From: Denitrobaculum tricleocarpae
Lineage (GTDB): Bacteria > Pseudomonadota > Alphaproteobacteria > Kiloniellales > Kiloniellaceae
Direction: 5' to 3'
Assembly: GCF_007004665.1 (NCBI RefSeq)
Contig: NZ_ML660055.1
Location: forward strand, 124,001-188,000
DNA: 64,000 nucleotides
The notes beneath the pieces were generated by a model. That model saw only the letters and a program-made list of their open reading frames with translations. It was not told the origin of the DNA and did no database searches. The translations under genes and the position numbers were made by a program. Below are positions 42,868 to 52,106 of the stretch, piece by piece. How positions within the stretch are numbered: position 1 is the first letter of the stretch; every line of letters starts with the position of its first letter.

Positions 42868-44844
42868 ATGAACGCTGCTTCGATGAACGCTAACGCCACG
42901 ACTCTGGACACTTTTCCGAAACTTTTGCTGGAGCACGCCCGCGTCCGCGGCGACCGGCCCTCGATCCGGGAAAAGCAATTCGGCATCTGGCAGGCCTGGA
43001 CCTGGGCCGAAGTCGCCGAAGAAATCAAGGCGCTGGCCTGCGGATTCGCGGCCATGGGCCTGAAGCGCGGCGACAAGATCGCCATTGTCGGCGACAACCG
43101 GCCACGCCTCTACTGGACCATGACCGCGGCGCAGGCGATCGGCGCGGTTCCGGTGCCGGTCTATCAGGATTCCGTCGCCGAGGAGATGTCCTACGTCATC
43201 GAACACGCCGAAGTCCGCTTCGCCATGGTCGAGGACCAGGAGCAGGTCGATAAGCTGATCGAGATCCGGGAGAACTGTCCGCGCCTGGAACGCATCATCT
43301 ACGACGACAAGCGCGGCCTGCGGGACTACACTCAGGACTTCCTCAGCAGCTTCGAAGAGGTTCAAGAGCAGGGGCGCGCCTATGCCGCAGCCCACCCGGA
43401 TTTCTACGATGGTGAAATCGCCGGAAGCGCCGGAAGCGACACCGCCATCATGCTCTACACCTCCGGCACCACCGGCCGCCCGAAAGGCGTGGTGCTGAGT
43501 TTTGATAACGTGCTGCAGACCGCCAAAAACTCTGCCGAGCTGGAAGGGCTGACCGCCGACGAGGAGGTTCTGGCCTACCTGCCGATGGCCTGGGTCGGCG
43601 ATAACATCTTCTCCTTCGGACAGAGCTACGCAGCGGGTTTTTGTGTGAGCTGCCCCGAGTCCGGCGACACGGTGATGCATGATCTGCGCGAACTAGGCCC
43701 AAGTTACTTTTTCGCGCCGCCGCGGATCTTCGAGAATATTCTGACCAGCGTGCTGATCCGCATGGAGGACGCCAGCAGCCTGAAGCGCAAGATGTTCCAC
43801 TACTTCATGGCTGTGGCGAAGCGCTGCGGAATCGCAATCCTCAACGGCGAGCAGGTCTCGTTTGGCGACCGCCTGCTGTACGCCCTGGGCAACGTCCTGA
43901 TCTACGGCCCGCTGAAAAACGTGTTGGGCTTCAGCCGGATCCGCCTGGCCTATACCGCCGGTGAAGCGATCGGACCGGACATTTTCGATTTCTACCGTGC
44001 GCTCGGGATCAACCTGAAACAGCTTTACGGCAGCACCGAGGCTTCGGTCTTCATCACTATCCAGCCGGATGGGGAGATCAAGGCGGACACCGTCGGCAAA
44101 CCGGCCCCCGGCGTCGAGATCAAGATCGAAGATTCGGGCGAGGTCATGTTCCGCGGACCGGGTGTCTTCGTCGAATATTACAAGAACGCAGAGGCGACGG
44201 CGGAGACCAAGACACCCGACGGCTGGGTGCACACCGGCGATGCAGGCTTCTTCAACGACGACGGCCACCTGAAGATCATCGACCGGGCCAAGGATGTCGG
44301 CCGCTTGAACAGCGGTGATCTCTTCGCACCCAAGTACATCGAGAACAAGCTCAAGTTCTTCCCGGACATCAAGGAAGTCGTCGCCTACGGGCACGAGCGC
44401 GATTTCTGCACCGCCTTTATCAACATCGACCTGACGGCGGTCGGCAACTGGGCGGAGCGCAACAACATCGCTTACGGCAGCTATCAGGAACTCGCCGCCA
44501 ACCCGGAGGTGAGCAAGACCATCACGGCCCATGTGGAACAGGTCAACCGCGATCTCTCGGAAGATCCGAACCTCTCCGGCGCGCAGATCAGGCGCTTCCT
44601 GATCCTGCACAAGGAACTGGATGCCGATGACGGCGAACTGACCCGGACGCAGAAGGTCCGCCGCAGCTTCATCGCCGAGCGTTACAAGCCGCTGGTCGAT
44701 GCGCTCTACGACGGCTCCAAGACCGCCAGGATCGAAACGGAGGTCACCTTCGAAGACGGACGCAAAGGCGTGATCAAAGCGAACCTGCAAGTCTTCGACG
44801 CGCAGACCTTCGACGCTCCCGAACTCTTGAAGCAGGCTAGCTGA
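42868..44844 (+). CDS. Long-chain-type acyl-CoA synthetase (AMP-forming)
   Basis: This is a 658-residue ANL-superfamily ligase that activates a carboxylic acid to its CoA thioester through an acyl-AMP. The P-loop is MLYTSGTTGRPKGVV, the adenine motif LYGSTEASVF and the hinge region DGWVHTGDAGFFNDDGHLKI. FAA1-type features (LAYLPMAWVGD) suggest a long-chain or branched substrate. The ATG at 42868 has AGGA eight bases before it; an ATG nine bases earlier is also possible. It is the first gene of the operon with the Liv-type importer, and the ABC gene follows 15 bases later. Confidence 0.9.
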   Translation: MNAASMNANATTLDTFPKLLLEHARVRGDRPSIREKQFGIWQAWTWAEVAEEIKALACGFAAMGLKRGDKIAIVGDNRPRLYWTMTAAQAIGAVPVPVYQDSVAEEMSYVIEHAEVRFAMVEDQEQVDKLIEIRENCPRLERIIYDDKRGLRDYTQDFLSSFEEVQEQGRAYAAAHPDFYDGEIAGSAGSDTAIMLYTSGTTGRPKGVVLSFDNVLQTAKNSAELEGLTADEEVLAYLPMAWVGDNIFSFGQSYAAGFCVSCPESGDTVMHDLRELGPSYFFAPPRIFENILTSVLIRMEDASSLKRKMFHYFMAVAKRCGIAILNGEQVSFGDRLLYALGNVLIYGPLKNVLGFSRIRLAYTAGEAIGPDIFDFYRALGINLKQLYGSTEASVFITIQPDGEIKADTVGKPAPGVEIKIEDSGEVMFRGPGVFVEYYKNAEATAETKTPDGWVHTGDAGFFNDDGHLKIIDRAKDVGRLNSGDLFAPKYIENKLKFFPDIKEVVAYGHERDFCTAFINIDLTAVGNWAERNNIAYGSYQELAANPEVSKTITAHVEQVNRDLSEDPNLSGAQIRRFLILHKELDADDGELTRTQKVRRSFIAERYKPLVDALYDGSKTARIETEVTFEDGRKGVIKANLQVFDAQTFDAPELLKQAS

Positions 44845-44859
44845 GGAATTTCTGACCAG

Positions 44860-45717
44860 ATGACAGCTGCAACTCTCGAACGCCCCGCGCCGCCCGCGCA
44901 GAGCGACGCCAGTGACGCTCCGGCGCCCACCCCGCGCCGTAATTTCAGCGAAGAGCTTCTGAAGGTCGAGGACATCAGCCTCTCCTTCGGCGGCGTCAAA
45001 GCGCTGACCAATATCTCCTTCGATATCCGTAAGCACGAGATCCGCGCGATCATCGGCCCCAACGGCGCCGGCAAGAGCTCAATGCTCAACGTGATCAACG
45101 GCTTCTATCATCCGCAGGTCGGCTGCATCACCTACAAGGGGCAGACGCGCAGTCAGATGCGTCCCCACGAAGCGGCGAAAACCGGCATCGCCCGGACCTT
45201 CCAGAACATCGCGCTCTTCAAGGGCATGTCGACTCTGGACAACATCATGACGGGCCGCCTGCTCAAGATGCGCAGGAACTTCCTCTGGCAGGCGCTCTAT
45301 TGGGGCCCAGCCCTGAAAGAAGAGCTGGAACACCGCGAGAAGGTCGAGGCGATCATCGATTTCCTGGAAATCCAGGCGATCCGTAAAACGCCGGTCGGGC
45401 GCCTGCCCTACGGTCTGCAGAAGCGGGTCGAGCTGGGCCGGGCGCTGGCGATGGAGCCGGACCTTCTGCTGCTCGACGAACCTATGGCGGGCATGAACGT
45501 CGAGGAAAAAGAAGACATGTGCCGCTTCATTCTGGACGTCAACGACGAGTTCGGGACGACCATTGCGCTGATCGAGCATGACATGGGCGTGGTGATGGAT
45601 ATCTCGGACCGGGTCGTGGTTCTGGACTACGGACGCCTGCTGGCCGACGGCACGCCCGACGAAGTGCGCGCGAACCAGCAGGTCATCGATGCCTATCTGG
45701 GGGTCAGTCATGACTAG
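44860..45717 (+). CDS. Branched-chain amino acid-type ABC importer ATPase (LivG-like)
   Basis: This is a 285-residue ATPase. After a Pro/Ala-rich ~30-residue extension come Walker A IIGPNGAGKSSMLNVINGF, a LivG-type signature LPYGLQKRVELGRALAMEPD, Walker B LLLLDEPMAGMN and the switch histidine in IALIEHDMGVVMDIS. It energises uptake together with the LivF-like ATPase. Substrates of this transporter class include branched amino acids, urea and aromatic acids, so the name gives only the class. Confidence 0.92.
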   Translation: MTAATLERPAPPAQSDASDAPAPTPRRNFSEELLKVEDISLSFGGVKALTNISFDIRKHEIRAIIGPNGAGKSSMLNVINGFYHPQVGCITYKGQTRSQMRPHEAAKTGIARTFQNIALFKGMSTLDNIMTGRLLKMRRNFLWQALYWGPALKEELEHREKVEAIIDFLEIQAIRKTPVGRLPYGLQKRVELGRALAMEPDLLLLDEPMAGMNVEEKEDMCRFILDVNDEFGTTIALIEHDMGVVMDISDRVVVLDYGRLLADGTPDEVRANQQVIDAYLGVSHD

Positions 45718-45774
45718 GGGCAAGACTGAGGGGATGATTACGGGTTCGAGTGTTTTTGAGGGGAACGGCAGATC

Positions 45775-46794
45775 ATGAACGCAAGCGCAATCAAGAATAT
45801 CGGCGGGTGGGCCATCGGGGTTCCGCTGGTCATCGCGCTCGTGGGATTCGCATTTCAGGGACTGGCGAGCGTCAACAGCTCGTTCTTCTTCGCCTGGCCC
45901 TACTTCACCGAGGTCCTGATCGCGGGCCTGCTGCAAGGCGTGATGTACTCGCTGGTGGCGCTGGGCTTTGTCCTGATTTTCAAAGCCTCCGGGATCTTCA
46001 ATTTCGCCCAGGGCTCGATGGTGCTGTTCGCCGCGCTGACCATGGTCGGCTTCATCGAGATGGGCCTGCACTGGACCCTGGCCTTCGTGATCACCGGCTT
46101 CGTGATGGCGCTGGTCGCCGTCGGCATCGAGCGTCTCGTCTTGCGGCCGCTGGTCAATCAGCCCCACATCATCCTTTTCATGTCGACCATCGGCATCTTT
46201 TACTTTCTGGACGGCTTCGGCCAGACCCTCTGGGGGTCGGACATCAAGGTGCTCGACATCGGCATTCCCAAGACACCGATGTTCGTCGGCAAAGGGATGT
46301 TCGAAGGCGGCCTTCTGATCAATTCCTTCGATCTGGTCGCGGCCTTCGTCGGGGCCGCCCTGGTGATCGCGCTGGCGGTCTTCTTCCACTACACGCGGAT
46401 CGGCCGCGCCCTGCGCGCGGTGGCGGACGATCATCAGGCCGCGATGTCCATCGGCATCCCCCTGAAGACGATCTGGGTCGTGGTCTGGACCGCCGCAGGT
46501 GTCGTGGCCCTGGTCGCCGGCATCATGTGGGGATCAAAGGCCGGCGTGCAGTTTTCGCTCGCACTGATCGCCCTGAAAGCCCTGCCGGTCCTGATCCTGG
46601 GCGGGTTCACCTCGATCCCGGGCGCCATCGTCGGCGGACTGATTATCGGCTCCAGCGAACAGCTGGCGGAGGTCTTCCTCGGTCCCCTTATCGGCGGTGC
46701 GATCCAGGACTGGTTCGCCTACATGCTTGCGCTTGTCTTCCTGCTGTTTCGGCCACAGGGCCTGTTCGGCGAGAAAATCATAGAACGGATATAA
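45775..46794 (+). CDS. ABC importer inner-membrane permease (LivH-like)
   Basis: This is a 339-residue permease with about eight membrane helices. Typical features are LLQGVMYSLVALGFVLIFKA near residues 45-65, FAQGSMVLFAALTMVGF, and the cytoplasmic loop RIGRALRAVADDHQAAMSIGI that contacts the ATPases. It forms the membrane pore with the LivM-like subunit. A 14-codon open frame (45734-45778) with a GAGGGG before it ends by overlapping the livH-like ATG (ATGA); it might be a leader but is weakly supported. Confidence 0.92.
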   Translation: MNASAIKNIGGWAIGVPLVIALVGFAFQGLASVNSSFFFAWPYFTEVLIAGLLQGVMYSLVALGFVLIFKASGIFNFAQGSMVLFAALTMVGFIEMGLHWTLAFVITGFVMALVAVGIERLVLRPLVNQPHIILFMSTIGIFYFLDGFGQTLWGSDIKVLDIGIPKTPMFVGKGMFEGGLLINSFDLVAAFVGAALVIALAVFFHYTRIGRALRAVADDHQAAMSIGIPLKTIWVVVWTAAGVVALVAGIMWGSKAGVQFSLALIALKALPVLILGGFTSIPGAIVGGLIIGSSEQLAEVFLGPLIGGAIQDWFAYMLALVFLLFRPQGLFGEKIIERI

Positions 46795-46797
46795 TCG

Positions 46798-47877
46798 ATG
46801 CTTTACCGCGAAGCAGGACAGTTCAAGACCAGTTACGCCAAGGACCAGGCGATCTTCCCGATCCGTCAGGATCGCATCCTGATGGCGATCCTGATCGCCA
46901 TTGCGGTGCTCGGAGTACCGGCCCTCGCCAGCGAGTATTTCCTGGAAACCATCTTCGTTCCCTTCCTGATTTTCGCGCTCGCGGCCATCGGGTTGAACAT
47001 CCTGACCGGCTACTGCGGTCAGCTCTCGCTGGGGACCGGCGGCTTCATGGCCTGTGGCGCGTTCTTCGCCTACAAGCTTGCCACCGCCTTTCCGGAACTG
47101 CACCTGGTCATCATTTTCCTGCTGTCCGGATTGGGCACCGCGCTGGTCGGCGCGGCCTTCGGATTGCCGAGTTTGCGGATCAAGGGCTTCTATCTGGCGG
47201 TCGCGACGCTGGCGGCGCAGTTCTTCCTGGTCTGGATGTTCAACAAATTCGACTGGTGGACCAACTACAGTGCGTCCGGCGTGATTTCCGCGCCCCCGCG
47301 CGAAGTCGTGCCGGGTTTCTTCCTGACCGGCAACGACGCGTCGGCGGTCACCAAATATCTGTTTCTCGTCTGTTTCGTCGCGCTCATGGCGCTGATCGCC
47401 AAAAACCTCGTGCGCGGACGTTTCGGACGCTCCTGGATGGCGATCCGGGATATGGACATCGCGGCTGAGATCATCGGCATCCGGCCGTTGTGGGCGAAGC
47501 TCTCGGCCTTCGCCGTAAGTTCCTTCTACATCGGGGTGGCCGGCGCACTCTGGGCCTTCGTCTATACCGGCTCGGTCGAAGCGCTCGCCTTCCAGATCGA
47601 CAGATCCTTTCAGGTTCTTTTCATGGTCATCATCGGCGGCCTCGGTTCGATCCTGGGTTCGTTCCTGGGCGCCGCCTTTATCGTGCTGCTGCCCATCCTC
47701 CTGAACAACGGGATGCTGGCAATCGATCCGACCATCTCGACGGCGCTGGTATCACACATCGAGTTCATGATTTTCGGCGCACTGATCGTGCTGTTTCTGA
47801 TCGTTGAACCGCATGGACTCGCCCGGCTTTGGCAAATCGGGAAAGAAAAACTCCGGCTCTGGCCATTTCCTCATTGA
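46798..47877 (+). CDS. ABC importer inner-membrane permease (LivM-like)
   Basis: This is a 359-residue permease with around ten membrane helices. FALAAIGLNILTGYCGQLSLG is the LivM-type opening and RSWMAIRDMDIAAEIIGI the ATPase-contact loop, followed by VIIGGLGSILGSFLGA. It starts three bases after the LivH-like stop. A stem-loop lies in the 106-base gap to the binding-protein gene. Confidence 0.92.
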   Translation: MLYREAGQFKTSYAKDQAIFPIRQDRILMAILIAIAVLGVPALASEYFLETIFVPFLIFALAAIGLNILTGYCGQLSLGTGGFMACGAFFAYKLATAFPELHLVIIFLLSGLGTALVGAAFGLPSLRIKGFYLAVATLAAQFFLVWMFNKFDWWTNYSASGVISAPPREVVPGFFLTGNDASAVTKYLFLVCFVALMALIAKNLVRGRFGRSWMAIRDMDIAAEIIGIRPLWAKLSAFAVSSFYIGVAGALWAFVYTGSVEALAFQIDRSFQVLFMVIIGGLGSILGSFLGAAFIVLLPILLNNGMLAIDPTISTALVSHIEFMIFGALIVLFLIVEPHGLARLWQIGKEKLRLWPFPH

Positions 47878-47893
47878 GCGGAGAGGGGTAACG

Positions 47894-47938
47894 GGCCCGG
47901 CGCGGCGGCATGACAGGGATTTAGTCTCCGCCCGGGCC
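47894..47938 (+). other. Intercistronic stem-loop before the binding-protein gene
   Basis: GGCCCGG (47894-47900) pairs with CCGGGCC (47932-47938) over a 31-base interior. It could protect the binding-protein part of the transcript from decay. There is no T-run, so termination is unlikely. Confidence 0.35.
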
Positions 47939-47983
47939 AACAACACTTGTACGGCAAGATAAAAACTAGGGAGGACGAAAAAG

Positions 47984-49288
47984 ATGAATCTTAGAGCTTT
48001 AGGACTGGCGGCCTTGGGGGCCGCCGCAATCGCGACGGCCGTTCCGGTCAGCGCAGCGGACACACAGTACATTCCGGGTCTCATGTACCGGTCCGGACCC
48101 TACGCCCCCAACGGCGTGCCTTTCGCAAACGGGTTCCAGGACTACTACAAGATGATCAATGCCACCGGTGGCATCAACGGGGTCATGATCGAGTACGAGG
48201 AATGCGACACCGCCTACAACAACGACCGCGGCGTCGAGTGTTACGAGCGCCTGAAACGCCCTGATGCCGCCGCGATCGCGCCCCTGTCGACCGGCATTAC
48301 CTATGCGCTGATCGAGCGTGCGACGGCGGATAAGATTCCGCTGCTTTCCATGGGCTATGGCCGGACAGCCGGATCCGACGGAACCGTGTTCCCCTATGTC
48401 TTCACCCTGCCGGCAACCTACTGGTCGGGCGCGGACATCATCGTGAACTACATCGCCGAAAAAGAAGGCGGTTACGAGGCCCTGAACGGCAAGAAGATCG
48501 CTCTGGTCTATCATGACTCCGCCTACGGCAAAGAGCCGATCGGCACCCTGGAAGCCCTGTCGAAAAAGCACGGCTTCGATCTGAGCCTCTTCCCGGTCGC
48601 CCACCCTGGTCTGGAACAGAAAGCAACCTGGCTGCAGATCGGACGTCAGGTCCGGCCTGACTGGACGATGATGTGGGGTTGGGGCGTCATGAACTCGACC
48701 GCCATCAAGGAAGCAGCCGCGGTCGGCTATCCCATGGACCGTTTCGTCGGCATCTGGTGGTCCGGCTCGGAGCAGGACGTGACCCCCGCAGGCGCACAGG
48801 CCAATAACTACAAGTCGCTGAATTTCCATGGCACCGGCGTCGACTATCCCGCGATCCAGGACGTTCTGACCAAGGTTCATGACGCCGGGAACGGCACTGG
48901 CCCGCGAGAAGAAGTCGGCACGGTGCTGTACAACCGCGGCATCATGAACGCGGCCATCATCGTCGAGGCCATCCGCACGGCCCAGGAAATCCATGGCAAA
49001 AAGCCGCTCATGGGTGAACAGGTCCGCGACGGTTTCGAAGCCTTGAATATCGACAACGCACGCCTCGAGGACATGGGCCTGGCCGGGTTCATGGAGCCGA
49101 TTCAGATCACCTGTGCCGACCATGAGGGCACGGGCCGCGCCTTTGTCCAGCAGTGGGACGGCACGGAATGGAAACCTGTTTCGGATTGGGTCGAGCCCAA
49201 CCGCGCGGGTCTGCTGCGTCCGATGATCGAAGAGGCCGCCGCGCAGTACGCAGCTGAAAAGGGCATCACCCCGCGCAGCTGCAGCTGA
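47984..49288 (+). CDS. Periplasmic substrate-binding protein of the Liv-type importer
   Basis: This is a 434-residue type I periplasmic binding protein with a clear signal peptide (residues 1-25, cut near VSAADT). The mature protein begins QYIPGLMYRSGPYAPNGVPF and continues with DYYKMINATGGINGVMIEYE, the usual ligand-binding opening. A well-placed GGGAGG precedes the ATG. The sequence is closer in style to acid- or urea-type binding proteins than to LivJ, so the ligand may not be an amino acid. Its flanking enzymes suggest an organic acid. Confidence 0.9.
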   Translation: MNLRALGLAALGAAAIATAVPVSAADTQYIPGLMYRSGPYAPNGVPFANGFQDYYKMINATGGINGVMIEYEECDTAYNNDRGVECYERLKRPDAAAIAPLSTGITYALIERATADKIPLLSMGYGRTAGSDGTVFPYVFTLPATYWSGADIIVNYIAEKEGGYEALNGKKIALVYHDSAYGKEPIGTLEALSKKHGFDLSLFPVAHPGLEQKATWLQIGRQVRPDWTMMWGWGVMNSTAIKEAAAVGYPMDRFVGIWWSGSEQDVTPAGAQANNYKSLNFHGTGVDYPAIQDVLTKVHDAGNGTGPREEVGTVLYNRGIMNAAIIVEAIRTAQEIHGKKPLMGEQVRDGFEALNIDNARLEDMGLAGFMEPIQITCADHEGTGRAFVQQWDGTEWKPVSDWVEPNRAGLLRPMIEEAAAQYAAEKGITPRSCS

Positions 49289-49331
49289 GCAATCCACGGA
49301 ATGACCGGTTAATGGTCTGAATGTGAAACGG

Positions 49332-49353
49332 GGGCGGCCTGAACCGGCCGCCC
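49332..49353 (+). other. Strong intercistronic hairpin after the binding-protein gene
   Basis: GGGCGGCC (49332-49339) pairs fully with GGCCGCCC (49346-49353) around TGAACC. No T-run follows. Such hairpins after binding-protein genes often stabilise the upstream message and lower expression of downstream genes. Confidence 0.65.
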
Positions 49354-49399
49354 TCACCCACCTCTAAATCGAGCGATAGTATCCGGAAGCTTTAAGCCC

Positions 49400-50239
49400 A
49401 TGACCCAAGCCGCCGCCGCAACGAACTCAGCACCCAGCAAAACGATCCTGACGGTGAACAACATCGAAGTGATCTACGACCATGTGATCCTGGTGCTCAA
49501 GGGTGTGTCGCTTGAGGTGCCCGAAGGCGGCATCGTGGCCCTGCTCGGCGCGAACGGCGCGGGCAAATCGACAACCTTGAAGTCGATCTCCAATCTTCTG
49601 CGGGCGGAACGCGGCGAAGTCACAAAGGGCTCGATCCACTTCGAGGGCAATCAGGTCGACCGCCTGACCCCCAACGATCTGGTCAAACAGGGCGTCGTCC
49701 AGGTCATGGAAGGCCGCCACTGCTTCGAACATCTGACCATCGAGGACAATCTCCTGACCGGTGCCTACACCCGCAAGGACGGGCGCACCGCGGTCCAGCA
49801 GGACCTCGACATGGTCTACGACTATTTCCCGCGCCTGCGTGAGCGCCGCCTGAGCCTGGCCGGCTACACCTCCGGCGGCGAGCAGCAGATGTGCGCCATC
49901 GGGCGGGCCCTGATGAGCCGGCCCAAGATGATCCTGCTCGACGAACCCTCCATGGGTCTCGCGCCGCAGCTGGTCGAGGAAATCTTCGAAATCGTCAAGA
50001 AACTGAACGAGACCGAGGGTGTATCCTTCCTGCTCGCCGAGCAGAATACCAACGTCGCTCTACGCTATGCGGACTACGGCTATATTCTGGAAAACGGGCG
50101 CGTCGTTCTGGACGGCGAAGCCGCCACCCTGCGCGACAACGAAGACGTGAAGGAATTCTATCTCGGCGTCTCCAGCGCCGGGCGCAAGTCCTTCCGGGAC
50201 GTGAAGCACTATAAGCGGCGCAAGCGCTGGCTGGCCTGA
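49400..50239 (+). CDS. Branched-chain amino acid-type ABC importer ATPase (LivF-like)
   Basis: This is a 279-residue ATPase with Walker A LLGANGAGKSTTLKSISNL, signature YTSGGEQQMCAIGRALMSRP, Walker B MILLDEPSMGLAPQLVEEIF and switch region LLAEQNTNVAL. It pairs with the LivG-like ATPase. A basic C-terminal tail of ~30 residues (KSFRDVKHYKRRKRWLA) is longer than in E. coli LivF. It lies 111 bases after the binding-protein gene, downstream of the hairpin. Confidence 0.92.
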   Translation: MTQAAAATNSAPSKTILTVNNIEVIYDHVILVLKGVSLEVPEGGIVALLGANGAGKSTTLKSISNLLRAERGEVTKGSIHFEGNQVDRLTPNDLVKQGVVQVMEGRHCFEHLTIEDNLLTGAYTRKDGRTAVQQDLDMVYDYFPRLRERRLSLAGYTSGGEQQMCAIGRALMSRPKMILLDEPSMGLAPQLVEEIFEIVKKLNETEGVSFLLAEQNTNVALRYADYGYILENGRVVLDGEAATLRDNEDVKEFYLGVSSAGRKSFRDVKHYKRRKRWLA

Positions 50240-50319
50240 CGAGGTTTCGACGGAACGTTTCACGTACGCCGCGGCGGCGGTGAGCAACAAAAACAGATTT
50301 TCAAAACAAGGATAAGCGC

Positions 50320-51588
50320 ATGACCGCGTCAGGCAGCTTTTTCGACGAACTGGAAACCCGCAGCGCCGACGCGCGGCAGGCTGCCCTCTCTAACACCCTG
50401 CCCGCACAGATCGGGTTGGCGAGGGAAAAGTCGGCGGCTTACGCAGAACTGCTGTCGGATGTTGCGGCGCAGGATGTCGTCGATATGGAAGCATTGAGCC
50501 ATCTGCCGGTCACCCGAAAAAGCGCGCTGATCGAACTGCAGAAAGACAAACCGCCCTTCGGCGGCTTCCCGGCCGTCGGTCCCGGCGCCATGGCGCATAT
50601 CTTCGCATCGCCCGGCCCGATCTACGAATTCGAGACCGCGCGGCACGACTTCTGGGGAATGGCCCGCGCCTTTCACGCGGCCGGGTTCCGGCCCGGTGAT
50701 GTCGTTCACAATTCCTTCGCCTATCACCTGACGCCCGGCGGCTGGATCTTCGACGGCGGCGCACGGGCCCTGGGCTGCGCGGTCATCCCCGCCGGGATCG
50801 GCAACACGGAGATGCAGGCCGAGACCATTGCCCATCTGCGCCCGAGCGGCTTCGGCGGCACCCCGGACTACCTGAAGGTTATCCTGGATAAGGCACAGGA
50901 GATGGGCGCGGACTGCAGCTCCATCACCCGGGCCCTGGTGTCCGGCGGAGCGCTCTTCCCCTCCCTGCGGCAGGAATATGCCGAGCGCGGCGTCGCCGTG
51001 CAGCAGTGCTACGCCACCGCGGATCTCGGCCTGATTTCCTACGAGAGCCGCACGGACGACGGTGCTCTGGTCGAGGGTATGCTGGTCAGCGAGAGCGTCT
51101 TGCTGGAGATCGTCCGGCCCGGAACCGGCGATCCGGTTCCCGAAGGCGAGGTCGGCGAAGTCGTGGTGACCACCTTCAATCCCGACTATCCCCTGGTGCG
51201 TTTCGCGACCGGCGACCTCTCGGCGATCCTGCCCGGTGCCAGCCCCTGCGGCCGGACCAACGGGCGGATCAAGGGCTGGATGGGACGGGCGGACCAGACC
51301 GCCAAGATCAAGGGCATGTTCGTCCATCCGGAACAGCTGGACCGCGTGGTCAAGGCCCACCCGGAACTCCTGCGCGCGCGCATCGTGGTGACCCGCGAGG
51401 ACGAGAGCGACGTCATGAGCGTGCTCTGCGAGAGCGAGACCCGCGACGAAAATCTCGCCGGAGCGATCGCCGACTCGGTTCAGTCCTTCTGCAAGCTGCG
51501 CGGCAAGATCGTCCTGCAGGCGCCGGGGGAACTGCCCAACGACGGCAAGGTGATCGACGACCAGCGCGATTTTGAGGGCGCCGGGTAA
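50320..51588 (+). CDS. PaaK-like AMP-binding protein with altered P-loop
   Basis: This is a 422-residue ANL-superfamily protein of the phenylacetate-CoA ligase type. Conserved parts include GFRPGDVVHNSFAYHLTPGG, LVSGGALFPSLRQEY, VQQCYATADLGLISYES and YPLVRFATGDLSAIL, then GWMGRADQTAKIKGMFVHPE. The Ser/Thr/Gly-rich P-loop of PaaK is replaced by IFASPGPIYEFET, which casts doubt on ordinary adenylation. It is the last gene of the operon. It may activate or bind an aromatic or other organic acid brought in by the importer. Confidence 0.82.
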   Translation: MTASGSFFDELETRSADARQAALSNTLPAQIGLAREKSAAYAELLSDVAAQDVVDMEALSHLPVTRKSALIELQKDKPPFGGFPAVGPGAMAHIFASPGPIYEFETARHDFWGMARAFHAAGFRPGDVVHNSFAYHLTPGGWIFDGGARALGCAVIPAGIGNTEMQAETIAHLRPSGFGGTPDYLKVILDKAQEMGADCSSITRALVSGGALFPSLRQEYAERGVAVQQCYATADLGLISYESRTDDGALVEGMLVSESVLLEIVRPGTGDPVPEGEVGEVVVTTFNPDYPLVRFATGDLSAILPGASPCGRTNGRIKGWMGRADQTAKIKGMFVHPEQLDRVVKAHPELLRARIVVTREDESDVMSVLCESETRDENLAGAIADSVQSFCKLRGKIVLQAPGELPNDGKVIDDQRDFEGAG

Positions 51589-51763
51589 CGCCTGTCGCGG
51601 AGAAAAAACAAACGGGAATCCAGGCGTCCCAGAAATCTTGTTTTCGCCACAATTGCGACTCAGTCCGAACGTATTCGAAACTTAGCTTAACAGTCACGGA
51701 GAACTTCCCCTCTCTGACTGAGACAGCCAGCTTGTCTCGTGAGTTACCCTTAACGCTGGATTA

Positions 51764-51798
51764 GAACGGCTGCCGGTCCCCGACCCCGGCGGCCGTTC
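51764..51798 (+). terminator. Stem-loop, probable terminator of the importer operon
   Basis: A 13-bp stem (51764-51776 with 51786-51798, one G-T pair) encloses nine bases and is followed by ATCCTTTCC. The T-run is imperfect, so termination efficiency is uncertain. Confidence 0.5.
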
Positions 51799-51844
51799 AT
51801 CCTTTCCGGGGTCAGTTCCACACACCGACCCTCCCTTCCCTGTA

Positions 51845-51875
51845 TCCGGTTCGTGTCTCCGGTTCGTGTCTCCGG
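51845..51875. repeat. 13-bp tandem repeat, noncoding
   Basis: Unit tccggttcgtgtc occurs at 51845-51857 and 51858-51870, with five bases of a third copy. Confidence 0.88.
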
Positions 51876-51940
51876 CGCAAAGTGCCGCAGCTCAATTGCT
51901 TGACGCGTCTAAACACGTGAATCCGTTCTAGCTCTTACAA

Positions 51941-52004
51941 TTAGATCAGATTCACAAGCACGAGTGATCGCCCTTGGCGATTCCATCTAAACTTGATCTG
52001 ATCT
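51941..52004 (-). repeat. Dispersed 64-bp hairpin element, copy C
   Basis: It lies inverted relative to copies A, B and D. Arms AGATCAGAT and ATCTGATCT form a perfect inverted repeat, and the inner hairpin is ATCGCC-CTT-GGCGAT on the plus strand. It ends 102 bases before ccmA. Confidence 0.88.
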
Positions 52005-52106
52005 CGCCCTGGCGCGGCAATCATTGGCGGCTGTGGGGCGATCTGTTATATCGGTCCCGAAGTCTCAGTTAGATCGATTGAATTCAGCCGGAATCACACC
52101 GCCGAT

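Larger units (their letters stand above)
51589..52106. other. Intergenic region between the importer operon and ccmA
   Basis: The 518 bases contain a long stem-loop (51764-51798), a 13-bp tandem repeat (51845-51875) and dispersed element copy C (51941-52004). The ccmA promoter should lie between copy C and the ATG. No gene was found. Confidence 0.55.

Noticed and set aside
42674-42871. A 65-codon frame overlapping the acyl-CoA synthetase start
   Set aside because: No ribosome site and no known motif; it ends inside the synthetase gene in another frame.
45750-47468. A 572-codon plus-strand frame through the LivH/LivM-like genes
   Set aside because: It is Arg/Gly/Pro-rich and out of frame with two well-defined permeases, so it is a frame shadow.
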